Of a stretch of DNA of 64,000 bases, positions 20,870-32,035 are shown in pieces. Location: assembly GCA_947044405.1 (NCBI GenBank), contig CAMRHE010001074.1:124001-188000 (forward strand), written 5' to 3'. The stretch is from Leptodactylus fallax. Lineage: Eukaryota; Chordata; Amphibia; Anura; Leptodactylidae. The notes under the pieces were generated by a model. That model was given only the letters and a program-made list of their open reading frames with translations. It made no database searches and was not told where the DNA came from. Both the position numbers and the translations under genes were made by a program. Each line of letters starts with the position of its first letter. Position 1 is the first letter of the stretch.

Positions 20870-21330
20870 TATTTCTATGACCGTCTTAGTGAATGTAGAC
20901 CTGTGCTTTTACACTGTCATCACTGAGCATTCGGCCAACAGTCATCTTATCCCATCCTCCCATACACATGCCCACTTGGCTCAGCGAAATGGTGAGAGGG
21001 GAGGAAATTTAACCATAGTAAATATGGACCTGCACTTTTATGCAGCCATGAACTTTACATAGCTGAGTGTTTGGCCAACCACGATATCATCCCATTATCC
21101 CCATACACATGTATGCTTGCATCAGTGATACGGTGAGAGGGGAGAAAGCTGTCAGACACCTCTAGTGGACAAAAGTTGAACGCAGGTTAAAATCCAATTG
21201 CCTGATCCTTAATTTACTCGACATCTGCAGTCAGTGGAGAGTCGGCAGCCCCATTAGATGGTTGGCCAAAATCCGCAGGTTCAGCTAACAATCATCTCAT
21301 GTGTATGGCCAGTTTAGACATGGCTTCCTT
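20870..21330. repeat. dispersed repeat (TGTATGGCC family), two partial tandem segments
   Basis: TGTAGACCTGTGCTTTTACA with a following ACTGAGCATTCGGCCAAC segment is repeated at about 21020 (ATGGACCTGCACTTTTATGC, GAGTGTTTGGCCAACC). CATACACATG and CTCATGTGTATGGCC are family marks also seen at 29749, 39800, 46445, 49848 and 55060. Confidence 0.6.
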
Positions 21331-22074
21331 CCACCTACTTGATTTGTACTGTACATGTTGTATATATAATAATTTTCCAATCTATTGACTGGAAAGTAGG
21401 ATAGGAAGGAGCCTAGAGATATCTACAAATATCTATATCGGTGTCTCAGATGTTAATAGATATGGATTCCGTGCAAGCCAGCTGGTAAATTATCCATTGT
21501 GCTGTAAGTACAAGACAGTAGCAGGGAGCCCTGTGGTGTCATAGCGTATTAAATGAGCAGGGCTATGTTAGACACTTTGCCCTGGGGCGGCAGGGTGATA
21601 ATGTCGTTGTTTCTATTTATGCTCAACTATTTTAGCTCCTTCCATGTTATTAGTCAGTTTAATCTACAAGAGTCTATTGACCCGGAAACTAATGAAAGAC
21701 ATTTCTGTCGCAACAGACTGCTGGAAAGTCTACCAAAATTAGCTCCGAGTCCTAATATCTCTGAAAAACATGACATTCCCTCCATAATCTACAGGGAAAG
21801 GAATGACACAATTGGCACTACTGTATTCGGGGGTTTGTTAAGGTTGATTTTCAGGTTACTCTCCCACGTCTGAACAAATTACTTTCCCGCTAATTGATTT
21901 AACTGGGTATGTGTTGCTGCAAACCAAGAACGAACATTTCTCACATACTTGTCTTGAAAATACTGTATGGCTGTGAGTGCAATTCCTGTATGTGTCAGTC
22001 AGTAGTCGAGAACTGGTTATAATATCCAGGCATGGGAAACAAGCAAAAATAATAGAAAAACACCCAAGGCACAT
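21331..22074. other. no recognised feature; possible conserved non-coding segment
   Basis: 21540-21880 is free of repeat signatures and balanced in composition. The open frame at 21553-21873 has no recognised domain. Conservation would have to be tested by alignment. Confidence 0.35.
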
Positions 22075-24050
22075 ATATTAAAGTAGCACTCCCAATAAAA
22101 TGGGCCAAACAACAAAATTCTCATAGGAATGAGCAGAGAAATTAAGTTCCTGTCCACCCATAAAAGGTTGGAGAGTCAGAGTGCTGGTCACATTCGAAAG
22201 AGGTACCAAGGGGATGTTGCCGACACTAGGATGGTGGCAATATGGCAACTCTACTGCGGCCAGTAACACACTTCTTTGTGGCCAACATGCAGCTGTGTCC
22301 GGCTTGTCTTCTCCTCAACTGCCACCCAGATACTCACCCCTGCAAGTCATATGAAGCCTCCATCGGTGATGAAAGACATAGACACTTCTCTCTTCAGTCA
22401 AGTTCTCTTTACTGAGGTAGATGTTGCACATACAGAAGATGCAGCACTTCAATAGCATACAGTTGATAAGCAACAGGTGTTAGACTCAATTATAACCTGG
22501 GCGAATCTCCATTGTGCGCTGACCCAGAGATGGAACAAAGTCGTGCCTATGAGCTGCAGCACGGGAAAAGTTGTTTATTGCTCCCCCATGGTGGGGATCT
22601 CAATGTTGACAGGCATCGCTCAGGTTACACAGAGCGGGAACGGCTTCGAATTTAAGGGACCATTCCAACGCTCTTTCTGGGTGGGCCAGCTTGAAGGACA
22701 ACTTGAGAGGAGGACTGCTTGTAGGAGCGGAGGACAGCTTGGAATGTGGCATGCCTGAAGCTTGTTGGATAGCTTGGAACCAGCCTCTTAGCCAAAAAGA
22801 CGCATTCGGTTTTATGAACCAGCAGGACACTCATGAGTAAGAGGACACTTCTCTGGTGGTGGGCAGTGCTTTGCTCGCGATAGTGGAAGCATGTTTTTTG
22901 CTGCTGTGGCCTGCAATCTTACAAGCTAAACCTTACGTTCTACTGTAGCTTTGCGACTGTCAGCTGTAGTCCACTGAAGCATTCCATGTTCTGTGTACAC
23001 AACATCTAAATCAATAAGTAAGACTTCAGGGAGAAGTGGAGTGTTTGTGTGCTCCTTCATCGCCAGTTGGGCAGTTTCTGCTAACTTGCGTCTGGGGGCA
23101 ACTTGAAGGAAAACAGACTGGGCACAGTGATGCATTGGCCACAGAGGAGTGTGGTACTGGCTGCAGTGGAGCCAGTGCACCATTCCGATGTTGGCGATTG
23201 CCCACCAGTGCTTATTGCAAGGTCAGTAGACACTTGTATGTGGAGGCAATAACAGCCCTATGGCTTCTAGTCACATGGGGCAAACTTGCAATGGGTTAGC
23301 TAACCTTGTCTCACTAATGGCTAAACCTCCACAATGTATAGTAGCAGCACAATGGATGAGAGTTCACTAAGACTTACCGGAACTAAAATTCACAGTGCAA
23401 AGTCACCAGTGTTGCGGGATGTCAATGTCAATTATTGCTGCAAGTTTTACCAGCGGCTTTCAACTTTTGCAATTTTATAGGTTCAAAGTTGTGCGAGACC
23501 CATGGCAATTCCTGCAGAAGTGCCATGGCTTTCACAAAAACATACTTTTGCATTTCCTTGACGAAAAGACTCACTTAATCCATCACACTTTGGTTTAGCA
23601 GGAAATATGGTAAAATATGACACTTCAAGGCTGCAACCCCAATTGAGGGCTATTGTTTAAGGTGGATTCAGACAAAAATAAAATATAGAGGATGTGAGCG
23701 GAAAGTTATATATATCGGCCTATACTCCAGAGGGGGATGAGATTCTACAAGTGTAATGAAGAATTTTTTTTAATTGATCTTTTTTCTGATCTGAGATACA
23801 TTCCAGTTCAGTCATTACCAGGCGATCACAGAGACGTTACCTCAGTGGCTAATATAATTTTATGGGGTAATATAAATAAGTTATGAGCGGTACTTTTCCA
23901 TGCTGTGCAGTTGTTATCTGTGCGGCTGAATATATCATAATTAATGGACAATATAGCTACAGATAATCCAGATGACATAAACAATTATCTATCTGCCATG
24001 TTTCCATTTCAGGATTTTATCTCACGTGTGATATTCCTGACTGACAATTT
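22075..24050. other. no recognised feature
   Basis: Relatively GC-balanced up to 23600 with a CAACTTGA-containing phrase recurring near 22690 and 23100, which might reflect an old unidentified retroelement. No intact coding frame, LTR ends or domain motifs seen. Confidence 0.35.
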
Positions 24051-24141
24051 ATCGGACTATGAGCAATGTACTATATTTATATGAAGGTTTAGGAGATTAT
24101 ACTGTATAATTTATCGGATTACAAGAAATCTACTATATTAA
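24051..24141. repeat. short tandem repeat, left part (about 66-bp unit)
   Basis: ATCGGACTATGAGCAATGTA...TTTAGGAGATTATAC is followed by a second unit with ATCGGATTACAAGAAATCTACTA, shown in part. The array continues at 25788 after the nested insertion. Confidence 0.8.
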
Positions 24142-24465
24142 AGTGTAACTAAATTTTCGGACAACTTGATTTTCTGGCAGTATGTGTGTCATTAACCCCT
24201 TCACGCATTCTCACGTACATGTACGTGAGAGAATGTGGTTAGTTATCGCATCCCCAAGTACAGGTATGTGACGGTGATCGAGCAGAGCTCGTGTGATCAC
24301 TGCGGGAGCCCGGTTGTATTTGACAGCCAGGCTCCCGCTGCAACAGCGGGGACCAGTGATAACACCGATCCCTGCTGTTTAACCCTTAAGATGTCGCGGT
24401 CAATAGCGACCGCAGCATTTTAAGCGTTTGCTAGCGGCACTGAGTGTTGCGAGCGGCATCGGGAG

Positions 24466-24498
24466 AGGGTGTTAGCTGTAACTGACAGCTAACACCCT
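24466..24498. repeat. perfect hairpin, 14-bp stem, 5-nt loop
   Basis: AGGGTGTTAGCTGT pairs exactly with ACAGCTAACACCCT. The same stem is partly kept at about 45179-45219. Confidence 0.9.
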
Positions 24499-24543
24499 GC
24501 TCCTTAACCTCCGATTGGCGCTGAACGCCGATCGGGGTTTTAA

Positions 24544-24587
24544 CCCCTTGGATGCCGTGGTCAAACATGACCGCAGCATCCAAGGGG
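24544..24587. repeat. hairpin, about 20-bp stem, 4-nt loop
   Basis: CCCCTTGGATGCCGTGGTCA pairs with TGACCGCAGCATCCAAGGGG with one mismatch around AACA. It recurs at 45245-45282 with a perfect stem. Confidence 0.9.
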
Positions 24588-25787
24588 TTCCGCCATGTTG
24601 CCGCCCCCCGACACCCCCCCCGCGGCGAGATCGGGGGGTGCCGATATCTATAATATGCAGCCCAGTGACCCCAGGCTGCCTGAAGCCCCCACTACCTGGT
24701 TGATCCTGCCGGGACCTCTGGAAATCAGCCTATGTCTACATAGGCTGAATTCCTGTATAGACTGCAATACACGTGTATTGCAGTCTATAGTGCTGAATCA
24801 GCAATCAGACTATCGTTGGTTCAGGTGTCCTAGTGGGACATCTAAAAAAAAGATAATATTTATTAACTTATTTGGATGGTATGACTATCTGTTTGAAAAG
24901 CAGAGCATTTCACATTTTGAAAATTGCGATTTTGTTCCAAATTTTCATAAAATTTCCTATTTTTTTTATAAATAAATACGAAACTATTGATCAATGTTTA
25001 CCACTAACATGAAGAACAATGTCTCACGAAAAAACAATCTCAAAATCACTTGTGCAAGTTAAAGCGTCTTAAAGTTATTGTCATATACTGTAAAGTGACA
25101 TATGTCAGTTTTGAAAAATGAGGCCTGGTCTTTAACGCACTTTTGGGCTCAGACCCGAAGGGGTTAATACATTTTGTAATATACTTTAACACATTTTGTC
25201 TCCTTTCTATGAAATTCCGCATCTCTTTTTTTTTCTCTCCCTTGCCTCTGTATTGAGAGCTGTTCCTGCCTCTCACTGAATGTTACTGTGTATGGACTAC
25301 GGGGTGGTGTAACATGTAGGGAATATGAGGGTAGGCTCAATTCAACAAACAGTTATATCTCGGGCATTATAAAACGTACAAACTTGCTTTTGGTGTCATA
25401 TGAAAGAGGAGGTTGCAGTACTATCACTGGGATATCACTGGTTGAAAACACCATATGGGTTAGGATTTTTATATGCAGCTGTATAATATATATGATAGAA
25501 ATATCTCAATCCCGACTGTGTTTTCAACCAGTGATATCTCTGGAAATAATATTATTAGTTATTTTCACTACATTTTACACAGCTGGTACCCCAAGCCCAT
25601 ACTCCATATAAAGTAACATTCAGTGAGAGGCAGGAATAGCTCTCAATACAAAAGCTAGGGAAAGAATAAAGAGATGCAGGATTTCACACAAAGGAGACAA
25701 CATTTCTTAATAAAGTATACTACAAAATGTATTAATGACATAAACACTGCCAGGAAATCAAAAGTTGTCTGAAAATTTAGTTATGCT

Positions 25788-25875
25788 TTAATATGAAATT
25801 TTAGGAGATTATAAAATTTATCGGGCCATGAGAAATCTACTATATTAATATGAAGCTTTAGGAGATTATTCTCAT
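25788..25875. repeat. short tandem repeat, right part (about 66-bp unit)
   Basis: TTAATATGAAATTTTAGGAG continues the array interrupted at 24141, and a further complete unit junction CTACTATATTAATATGAAGC shows what the insertion site looked like before the outer element arrived. Confidence 0.85.
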
Positions 25876-25904
25876 TTAGCAAATATCAATATGTCTTATG
25901 CTAA

Positions 25905-26110
25905 GGATTGTGGTTTATGTTAACTCCTGTTACCCCCTTCCTGCAAATTTTTGATTTCTCCTTTTTGTTTTTCGTTCTCACCTCCAAGGGTCATAACTGT
26001 TTTACTTTCCATTGCCATAGCCGTATGAGGGCTTATTTTTTGTGGAACAAGTTGTATTTTTTTAAATGGCACCGTTGCCAGGTTGTATGTGGTACTGTAG
26101 CTCAACTTTG
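25905..26110. mobile_element. fragment of a common dispersed repeat
   Basis: GAGGGCTTATTTTTTGTGGA with ACAAGTTGTATTTTTTTAAA is a phrase also seen in similar form near 33440-33480 and, more loosely, 57930. Family not named. Confidence 0.45.
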
Positions 26111-26117
26111 ATGAAAA

Positions 26118-26536
26118 CAGGGGTGTAACTTCCCCGATAGCATTTGCAGTGGCTGAGATGGGGCCTGCGACCTTAGGAAGCCCGGCCCCCCCCCACTGCA
26201 TTTTTTTTGTAGGCCTTACCTGCTGGATTATGTGACGTTGAAGAGCGGGCTGTAGACAGGAGCTGGATAGGTAAGTGAAAAGGCCATTATCTGCTGGATT
26301 ACTCCAGTACCTCTGTGTGGTCCTGTATGGGGGAGGCTGTACATTGTGTAGGGGCCTATAAATGTGGAGGTCCTTACTGTATGGGTGTCTGTAATGGGGG
26401 TAATTATTGTATGGGGCCTGTAACATGGGCATTTACTGTACAGGGGCCTGTAATGTGGGTACGTACTGTATGTGGGCCTGTAACAGGGACAGTATACTGT
26501 ATGGGGTCCTGTAATAGATACCTAGTTATGCCCCTG
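26118..26536. mobile_element. hAT-like MITE with 8-bp target duplication
   Basis: CAGGGGTGTAACTTCC at the left and CCTAGTTATGCCCCTG at the right are inverse. Flanks GATGAAAA (26110-26117) and GATGAAGC (26537-26544) match at six of eight positions, as expected for an aged 8-bp hAT duplication. The interior after 26330 is a degenerate tandem of GTATGGGGCCTGTAA units. Confidence 0.82.
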
Positions 26537-26891
26537 GATGAAGCTGAGCTGCAATACCAGCCACAATCCATGGATTGGTGTGGTGCTATTTCTGCAAGAA
26601 ATCTGTACTAGTTCTGCAGGTTTGGAACCTCAGTCTTCCAGCCTCATTCCACCATTGTGTCATGTGTCTGGCACTAAGCTCCTTCTTCTCTCTGTCACTC
26701 CATTCCCACCATAACTTGCTGTGACAAGTATAATGGAGATTGGTTTTGCTACTACAATGAGCGAATCAGCCAGGCTCCATCATAAATGTCACAGCAAAGC
26801 AAAGAGGGAGGAGGAAGCAACAGGAGGATGAGGGATCCTGGTGCTGGACACATGGCTTGTGTCAGAACCAGACTAGTTCCAAACCTGCAGA
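26537..26891. other. no recognised feature
   Basis: Non-repetitive sequence between two hAT-like MITEs. No gene seen. Confidence 0.45.
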
Positions 26892-27063
26892 CAGGGGCAT
26901 AACTTGAGGGGGTGCAGAAGTTGCATTTGCACCTAGACCCAGGAGCCTTAGGGGGCCCATAAGGCATCTCTTCCCAATATGAGGAAAGTAGTACTATAAA
27001 TGTTACATGGGGGGTCTGGTACAGATTTTGCATGGGGCCAAGGAACCTCATGTTACACCTCTG
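26892..27063. mobile_element. hAT-like MITE with 8-bp target duplication
   Basis: CAGGGGCATAACTTGAGGGG and the inverse ATGTTACACCTCTG form the ends. Flanks CCTGCAGA and CGTGCAGA match at seven of eight. Interior GGGGCCCATAAGG and ACAGATTTTGCATGGGGCC resembles 33690-33861. Confidence 0.85.
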
Positions 27064-27943
27064 CGTGCAGAACCTGGTATTTAAATTCCTAGGGTAACCC
27101 CTTTAATATTCTGATCACAAGTCTTTTATTCTGCTGTAATAAGGCAGCCACATCTGTATATTCGGAGAGCCGTGTATATCTAGCACTGATAGCCGCTCAC
27201 CCTTACGCCTCATAATGTCATGACTTAAAACAAGGACAGTTCAGAGCGGTTCTGTAGGCTCAGTGTGGTTCTGCGTCAAAACAACTTGGAATGTGGCCTT
27301 GTGGTGAATTTTTTAAGTGTGAGATCCCACATTCAGTGCAGAGACCTTGTATGCTGAATCAATACCAGCTTTGACAGAAGTGAGGACCATAATGTACTTT
27401 GCTGTTCTTCTTGGCAGTGCACAGCTCAGAAATATAGCAAAATATAGCATAAAATATAGGCACAGTGTTCAGCTTTTTTTTGGGTAGAATGCAAACTTTA
27501 GATGGATGTTAAAGAGACAGTCACCCTATGTAATAACAATGCACATTGGCAGAGTAATGCTTTATATACCATCTACATATACATGGGGATTTCAGGTTCC
27601 CTGCCATTACCCTGTCAATGCCTCATCAGAATGCAGACTACTGGGTGGGGTTGTCCCAAAAAGTTGCATGCACATGCTGTAAAAAACAAGTGAAGAGTTT
27701 TGACATTTACTTACAAACCATTGCACCGGCTGGTGCTTAAAATATATATAAATGTGCACGTCCCCTAAATGAGCTAAGTTTTGGTGGACACACAAGCTCA
27801 GTCACTTTCCCCACAGCCAAGCAATCCCCTGTTAACTGCAGAGTGAAATAGCTTAGAAATAGCTTCTGTCTGCATATCGGAAGGAGGAGAGCCTCTGAAG
27901 TAGCATGGCAGTATAACTGAGAAGACTTCTGCAATGGTAATAT
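27064..27943. other. no recognised feature
   Basis: Mixed-composition DNA without repeat ends or coding domains; overlapping short frames at 27502-27976 are not convincing. Confidence 0.45.
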
Positions 27944-27951
27944 GAAAGAAC

Positions 27952-28921
27952 TAGAGATGGGCGCACCGACTAGCACAGAGCCAGGTCCAACCTAAATATT
28001 CCAAATTGTTTGGTATTTACGACACCAAACAAATGGAGATTAGTCTCTGGCAAACTAAAATGGCTGCCGCATTATACTCTGGGGGCTCTCCTGGTGATGC
28101 ACCCGGGGTCATGGCTAAGGACTGTGATTGAGCCACTAGCGGTCACATGGGTACACCGAGAATCATCACATCATGACACTTGGTGTGTTCACATCACCAC
28201 TGAGGCCGATCACAGGACTGGGCACATGATGACACCAGGAAATTGATAGATGCTGAGAGGAGGCCCAAAAGAGGTAACGGAAGGTGAGTATGAAAGTTGC
28301 AGAGACCCCAGAGTATAACACTTTTCCCTTTGACATAACATCGGCTGTGTTTGCCTTAGAGAACTAGAAATTGGATAGATAGGTTCCTAAGAGTGTTCTA
28401 CACTATGTTTTATAGATAGGTTCCTAGGAGCACTGAGAGTGTTCTACACTATGTTTTATAGATAGGTTCATAGGAGCCCTGAGAGTGTTATACACTATGT
28501 TTTATAGATAGGTTCTTAGGAGTCCTAAGTATATTCTACACTATGTTTTATAGATAGGTTCCTAGGAGCACAGACAGTGTTCTATGCTATGTTTTATAGA
28601 TAGGTTCATAGTATTCCTGACAGTGTTCTACACTATGTTTTATAGATAGGTTCCTAGGAGCCCTAAGAGTGTTCTACGCTATGTTTTATAGATAGGTTCC
28701 TAGGAGCCCTGACAGTATTCTACACTATGTTTTATAGATAGGTTCCTAGGAGCCCTGAGAGTGTTATACACTATGTTTTATAGATAGGTTCCTAGGAGCG
28801 CTATGTTTTAAGCCATTTTAAGGTGTGGTTCATACTGAACTTGTTTATCCCAAAATGAATCTTGGACCCAAGCCACCTGAACCCAAAACTAAACAAATCC
28901 TAAGAGGTTCCCCCATCTCTA
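27952..28921 (+). mobile_element. hAT-like TAGAGATG-family element with minisatellite, complete
   Basis: 970 bp from TAGAGATGGGCGCACC to GTTCCCCCATCTCTA. Flanks GAAAGAAC (27944-27951) and GGAAGTAC (28922-28929) match at six of eight. Interior: TTATACTCTGGGGGCTCTCC at 28070, then the complementary half ending CCCCAGAGTATAA near 28315, CTAGAAATTGGATAG, the 46-bp array, and the terminal stretch ending in CTAAACAAATCCTAAGAGG. The same order, inverted, is found at 19483-20745. No coding capacity. Confidence 0.9.
28375..28800. repeat. 46-bp minisatellite, about 9 units
   Basis: The unit contains TATAGATAGGTTCCTAGGAG and GTTCTACACTATGTTTTATA, the complement of the unit at 19585-20462. One unit near the left is shortened. 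Confidence 0.96.
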
Positions 28922-29104
28922 GGAAGTACTAACTTGTCTGCTGACAGAGGGTGAAGGAGATCGATTCTGTCCAGAGTTGGAACCAAGGGAGATACCGTGA
29001 GGGACAAATGAAAAAAAAAAAAAACTTTAGTTAAATTGCATAGCCTTATCTGGGCTCTAATGTAAAACCTGTAATCATTTGTCATTCATCAGAAAATGAA
29101 CTCC

Positions 29105-29410
29105 GTACATCAAAAGTAGGTGCAATGAAATGTACTTTATTCACTTCCAAATATAATACGTAGAGTGTGTAACATTTCGGTCCAACCGACCTTCATCAGA
29201 CTCTTCTGTGTTGTATGAAGGGGGGCATAATCCCCTTTTTTGTGAAATTACATTGCATTATTTTTATGGGAGCTATGACTGCATGTACTATAAGTGGCAC
29301 TGAGGGGCAGTATTGCTGTGGACATATCGGCACTATGGCTGTTCTTCTCATTTTATATGAAAGTGGTAGCCATGTGAAATTACATAGCATTATTTTTATG
29401 GGCACTATTA
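29105..29410. repeat. dispersed repeat fragment with internal direct repeat
   Basis: ACATTTCGGTCCAACCGACC followed by TTCATCAGA is a recurrent amphibian repeat phrase, from memory. GTGAAATTACATTGCATTAT (29241) recurs as GTGAAATTACATAGCATTAT (29376), each followed by TTTTATGGG. Confidence 0.45.
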
Positions 29411-29748
29411 TTATGGCTAGAGAGATATCATTGACCTAAGAGAAGCCTTTACAAGGAGACACTCAAGGAACTGTGACATATTTGGGAATAGGTGTGTCTT
29501 ATATATGAAGGAATGGCTAACTTAGATTAGGTGTTTTATAGAAGTTTCTAGCATTTTTATATATATGACGTCAAATCTAAGTAAAAGCTCTTTCGCTCAT
29601 GGAGTTGTATTCATCCACGTGGTCCACCCAAGCTCAGGTACTCTTAAACAGAGCATTTGTTGCCCCTACTTCTAAGTGCTCCTGTCCAGTTGAACCTAAA
29701 TGTAGCCACCTTTGATGCTTGCTCACCTAAGTTGTCTGATTGACTACG
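29411..29748. other. no recognised feature
   Basis: No gene or clear repeat boundary seen. Confidence 0.45.
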
Positions 29749-29975
29749 TGGCCATACACATTAGACTTTTCTTGGCTGAAATGGCTGATATCTGCAATTT
29801 TGGCTGACGTTTGGGTATGCTATTGCTGATTTATAACAATAAACCTACCCCCTGATCAGGCAGCTTAGCTGTTAATGTTGGTGGCGGGATCATTTGTACG
29901 AATGATCCCATCATCGATTGCATGACTCCATGATGACTGTCTGAAATGTGTATGTGTATGGCTGGCCTTAGAAGA
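29749..29975. repeat. dispersed repeat (TGTATGGCC family)
   Basis: GGCCATACACATTAGACTTT at the left and GTATGTGTATGGCTGGCCTT at the right are inverse ends. GGATCATTTGTACGAATGATCC is a small palindrome in the middle (shown here in part as ATCATTTGTACGAATGAT). Confidence 0.65.
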
Positions 29976-30165
29976 CTCCCCTGCCATGCTCTGTGTCTGT
30001 CATTTACCCATTGACTATTTGGCCTGCTGCAATATTTCTCAAAAGGCGCTCCCAATGCACTTGCAGCTCCAATCATGTAGCTTTTGGTTTTCACCCTCCG
30101 CTTCTTCGATGATGTTACAATTCTGTTTATTTCAAACAGAATGAAGTGTTGAGACATCTGACTGC

Positions 30166-30553
30166 TGTAAGCATGTGAGCCAGAGGGCGCTGTTGAGCGA
30201 CCCAGGCCCAGCCCTGAAAAGGCCTTCAGCCACACCTTTGGGGGGTGTGGCGTGTAACTCCAGAAGGCTGGACAGATAGACGGTCTGTCCCAGAGGGGCT
30301 GGGTCCACAGTGGACTGTTGCTGGAGCTGAGTAATAGTCAGGACAGTTAGGGGCTCAAGGAGTGAGTTAGGACCCTAACTGTGGTCTAGGTTTTTTGTTG
30401 TTTTGCTATGTTGCAGTTAAGCTGAATAAAGCCAGTTTTATTTTATGCTTGGACCGTCTGAAAGCTATCTTTCCGGCGCCCAGTACCACGAACCACCGCT
30501 GTCCGGACCAGGAGTCTGCCGCCATTTTGAGTCTAATTCCCCAAATTGTCACA
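30166..30553 (+). mobile_element. probable solo LTR
   Basis: 388 bp starting TGTAAGCATGTGAGCC and ending TTGTCACA (TG...CA), flanked by CTGC at 30162-30165 and 30554-30557, consistent with a 4-bp target duplication. A polyadenylation signal AATAAA lies at 30425-30430, followed by a T-rich stretch, as in an R/U5 region. No second LTR, primer binding site or gag/pol is near, so it would be a solo LTR left by recombination. Ty3-type is the best guess from the 4-bp duplication. Confidence 0.6.
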
Positions 30554-30557
30554 CTGC

Positions 30558-32000
30558 TCATAGACAAGCCCATTGGTAGGTAAGAGATGCTCTACTCTTA
30601 TCCTTTTCCATAGGGTAAATCTTTGAAAATCAGGTGAAAAATTTATGATTGGGTAACTTGGTGAGGAATGGTAAAAAACCTGGAAAAACCAGGCAAGTTC
30701 TCATATCTGCTGTTATTGGGACTATGTGTGGCATTGAGAGGTCGATGGTTATAGACATGACATGGGCATAGCTTTTATAAGGATCTAATTATAAGAAAGG
30801 CAAAAGGGGCAAAGGTTGGGGCATCTATAGCTCTATTATTTGGCCATTGTGGTGGCATTTATAATTGGGCACTATATAGTGCTATTAGTACTATAGTACT
30901 GTTATTCATGCACTTTATGGTAGTTTTTGAAATAGTTTGCCAATGGGTATTACACTATGATCAATGTCATAGGAAGTCATTCATTTTTGGAGAGTTGTTT
31001 TGTTTTGGAAGGACACAGAAGGTCAATGAGAACATAGACACTCCATGCTGACATTGTCCTTGGCTGGATTCTAACCCAAGATCCCAGTGCTGAAGCAACC
31101 GTCCTGTGCTAGCCTTTTAATATGAAAGCCCAGACACAGTCCTTTGCCCATGGTCCTCCATAGACTTTGATCTTATTCTTATTATTAGGCACTATTATGG
31201 AGAAGGGTATGGGTTTCAGGTTGAAGACCACCATAAAAAGTTGGCTGAACCTGTAAATATAGGTGTGTCTAGTTGACTAATTTATGTGTGCGATGGCCCC
31301 CTCATTCTACCATGACAGATCATATTGTGGGAAAGCAGGATGGGGCATTTTGAACTTCAGCATGCCCAATCCTTTGTTTCCCCCGAGAGATAAGCCACAA
31401 GAGATATCGAGACACAGCTTATTCCCTTCTTCCCATTCAGAACACATGTATCCCGGACCAAGGTTAGTGTGCATATCTATGGTATAAAATGGGCACTATC
31501 ATTGTAGGAACTACACAATGGTTTTCATAATTGTTTTTGTTCGTTCCGTTCCAATGTTTTTTACTGTTTTGTTGTACGTATTCCTATTTTTGTTCTTTCG
31601 GCATAATAAAGCCAGAGTATTCTAAAGGCTTAATATATCATTTTCAAAACAGCATAAAAGGCCAGTATAAGCGATTGCACCATAAATCTAAATGTGGCGC
31701 ACATCAACACTGACATTATACACTTCAATGATCTTGTGTTGTTTTGTACGACGGGGATGAAAGAACAAGAATGAAAAAAAAAAAAATCTGGAGCATGTAT
31801 TTCAAAAATCCGGGTTATTTCAGTATTCTAATGAAATAATGGAAGCAGCTGAGAGATAATTTGCTGGAATATAACCCTCAGTGTTCTCCCCTCCTACACA
31901 CGAGTTCCACAGACCCTGACAATAGACTGATTCACAACAATACATCCATTAGTGAGAACCAAGATTCATTCTGCCGCATTTGCAATGCTAATGGCGTAAC

Positions 32001-32004
<4 letters not shown>
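30558..32004. other. mostly no recognised feature; SINE-like fragment at about 31006-31110
   Basis: TCCATGCTGACATTGTCCTTGG and GGATTCTAACCCAAGATCCC (given in part) resemble a decayed version of the SINE end at 44700-44750. Nothing else recognised. Confidence 0.4.
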
Positions 32005-32033
<29 letters not shown>

Positions 32034-32035
32034 GT
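32005..32035. repeat. (ATC)n microsatellite
   Basis: About ten uninterrupted ATC units. Confidence 0.97.

Larger units (their letters stand above)
24196..25163. mobile_element. TTAA-inserted element with CCCCTTC ends (inner)
   Basis: Bounded by TTAA at 24192-24195 and 25164-25167, with ends CCCCTTCACGC and CGAAGGGG. It interrupts the left arm of the outer element: the flanks read TGTGTCA-TTAA and TTAA-TACATTTTG, and the intact right arm reads (inverted) TATGTCATTAATACATTTTG. Interior carries two strong hairpins. A fragment of the same family lies at 45103. Confidence 0.9.
24142..25787. mobile_element. TTAA-flanked foldback element (outer of a nested pair)
   Basis: TTAA at 24138-24141 and 25788-25791. 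Ends AGTGTAACTAAATTTTCGGA and, inverted, AGCATAACTAAATTTTCAGA. Long arms pair: 25168-25310 (TTGAGAGCTGTTCCTGCCTC) against 25590-25735 (GAGGCAGGAATAGCTCTCAA). Inner TATCACTGGTTGAAAACACC pairs with TGTTTTCAACCAGTGATATC. The left arm is split by the element at 24196. No coding capacity. Confidence 0.9.

Noticed and set aside
22477..23299. Possible host or retroviral gene
   Set aside because: Several overlapping 60-90 codon frames on both strands, none with a recognisable motif or coding bias I can defend.
25938..26000. Hydrophobic signal peptide in the frame at 25908-26111
   Set aside because: The FLFFVL stretch comes from a T-rich dispersed repeat also seen near 33440.
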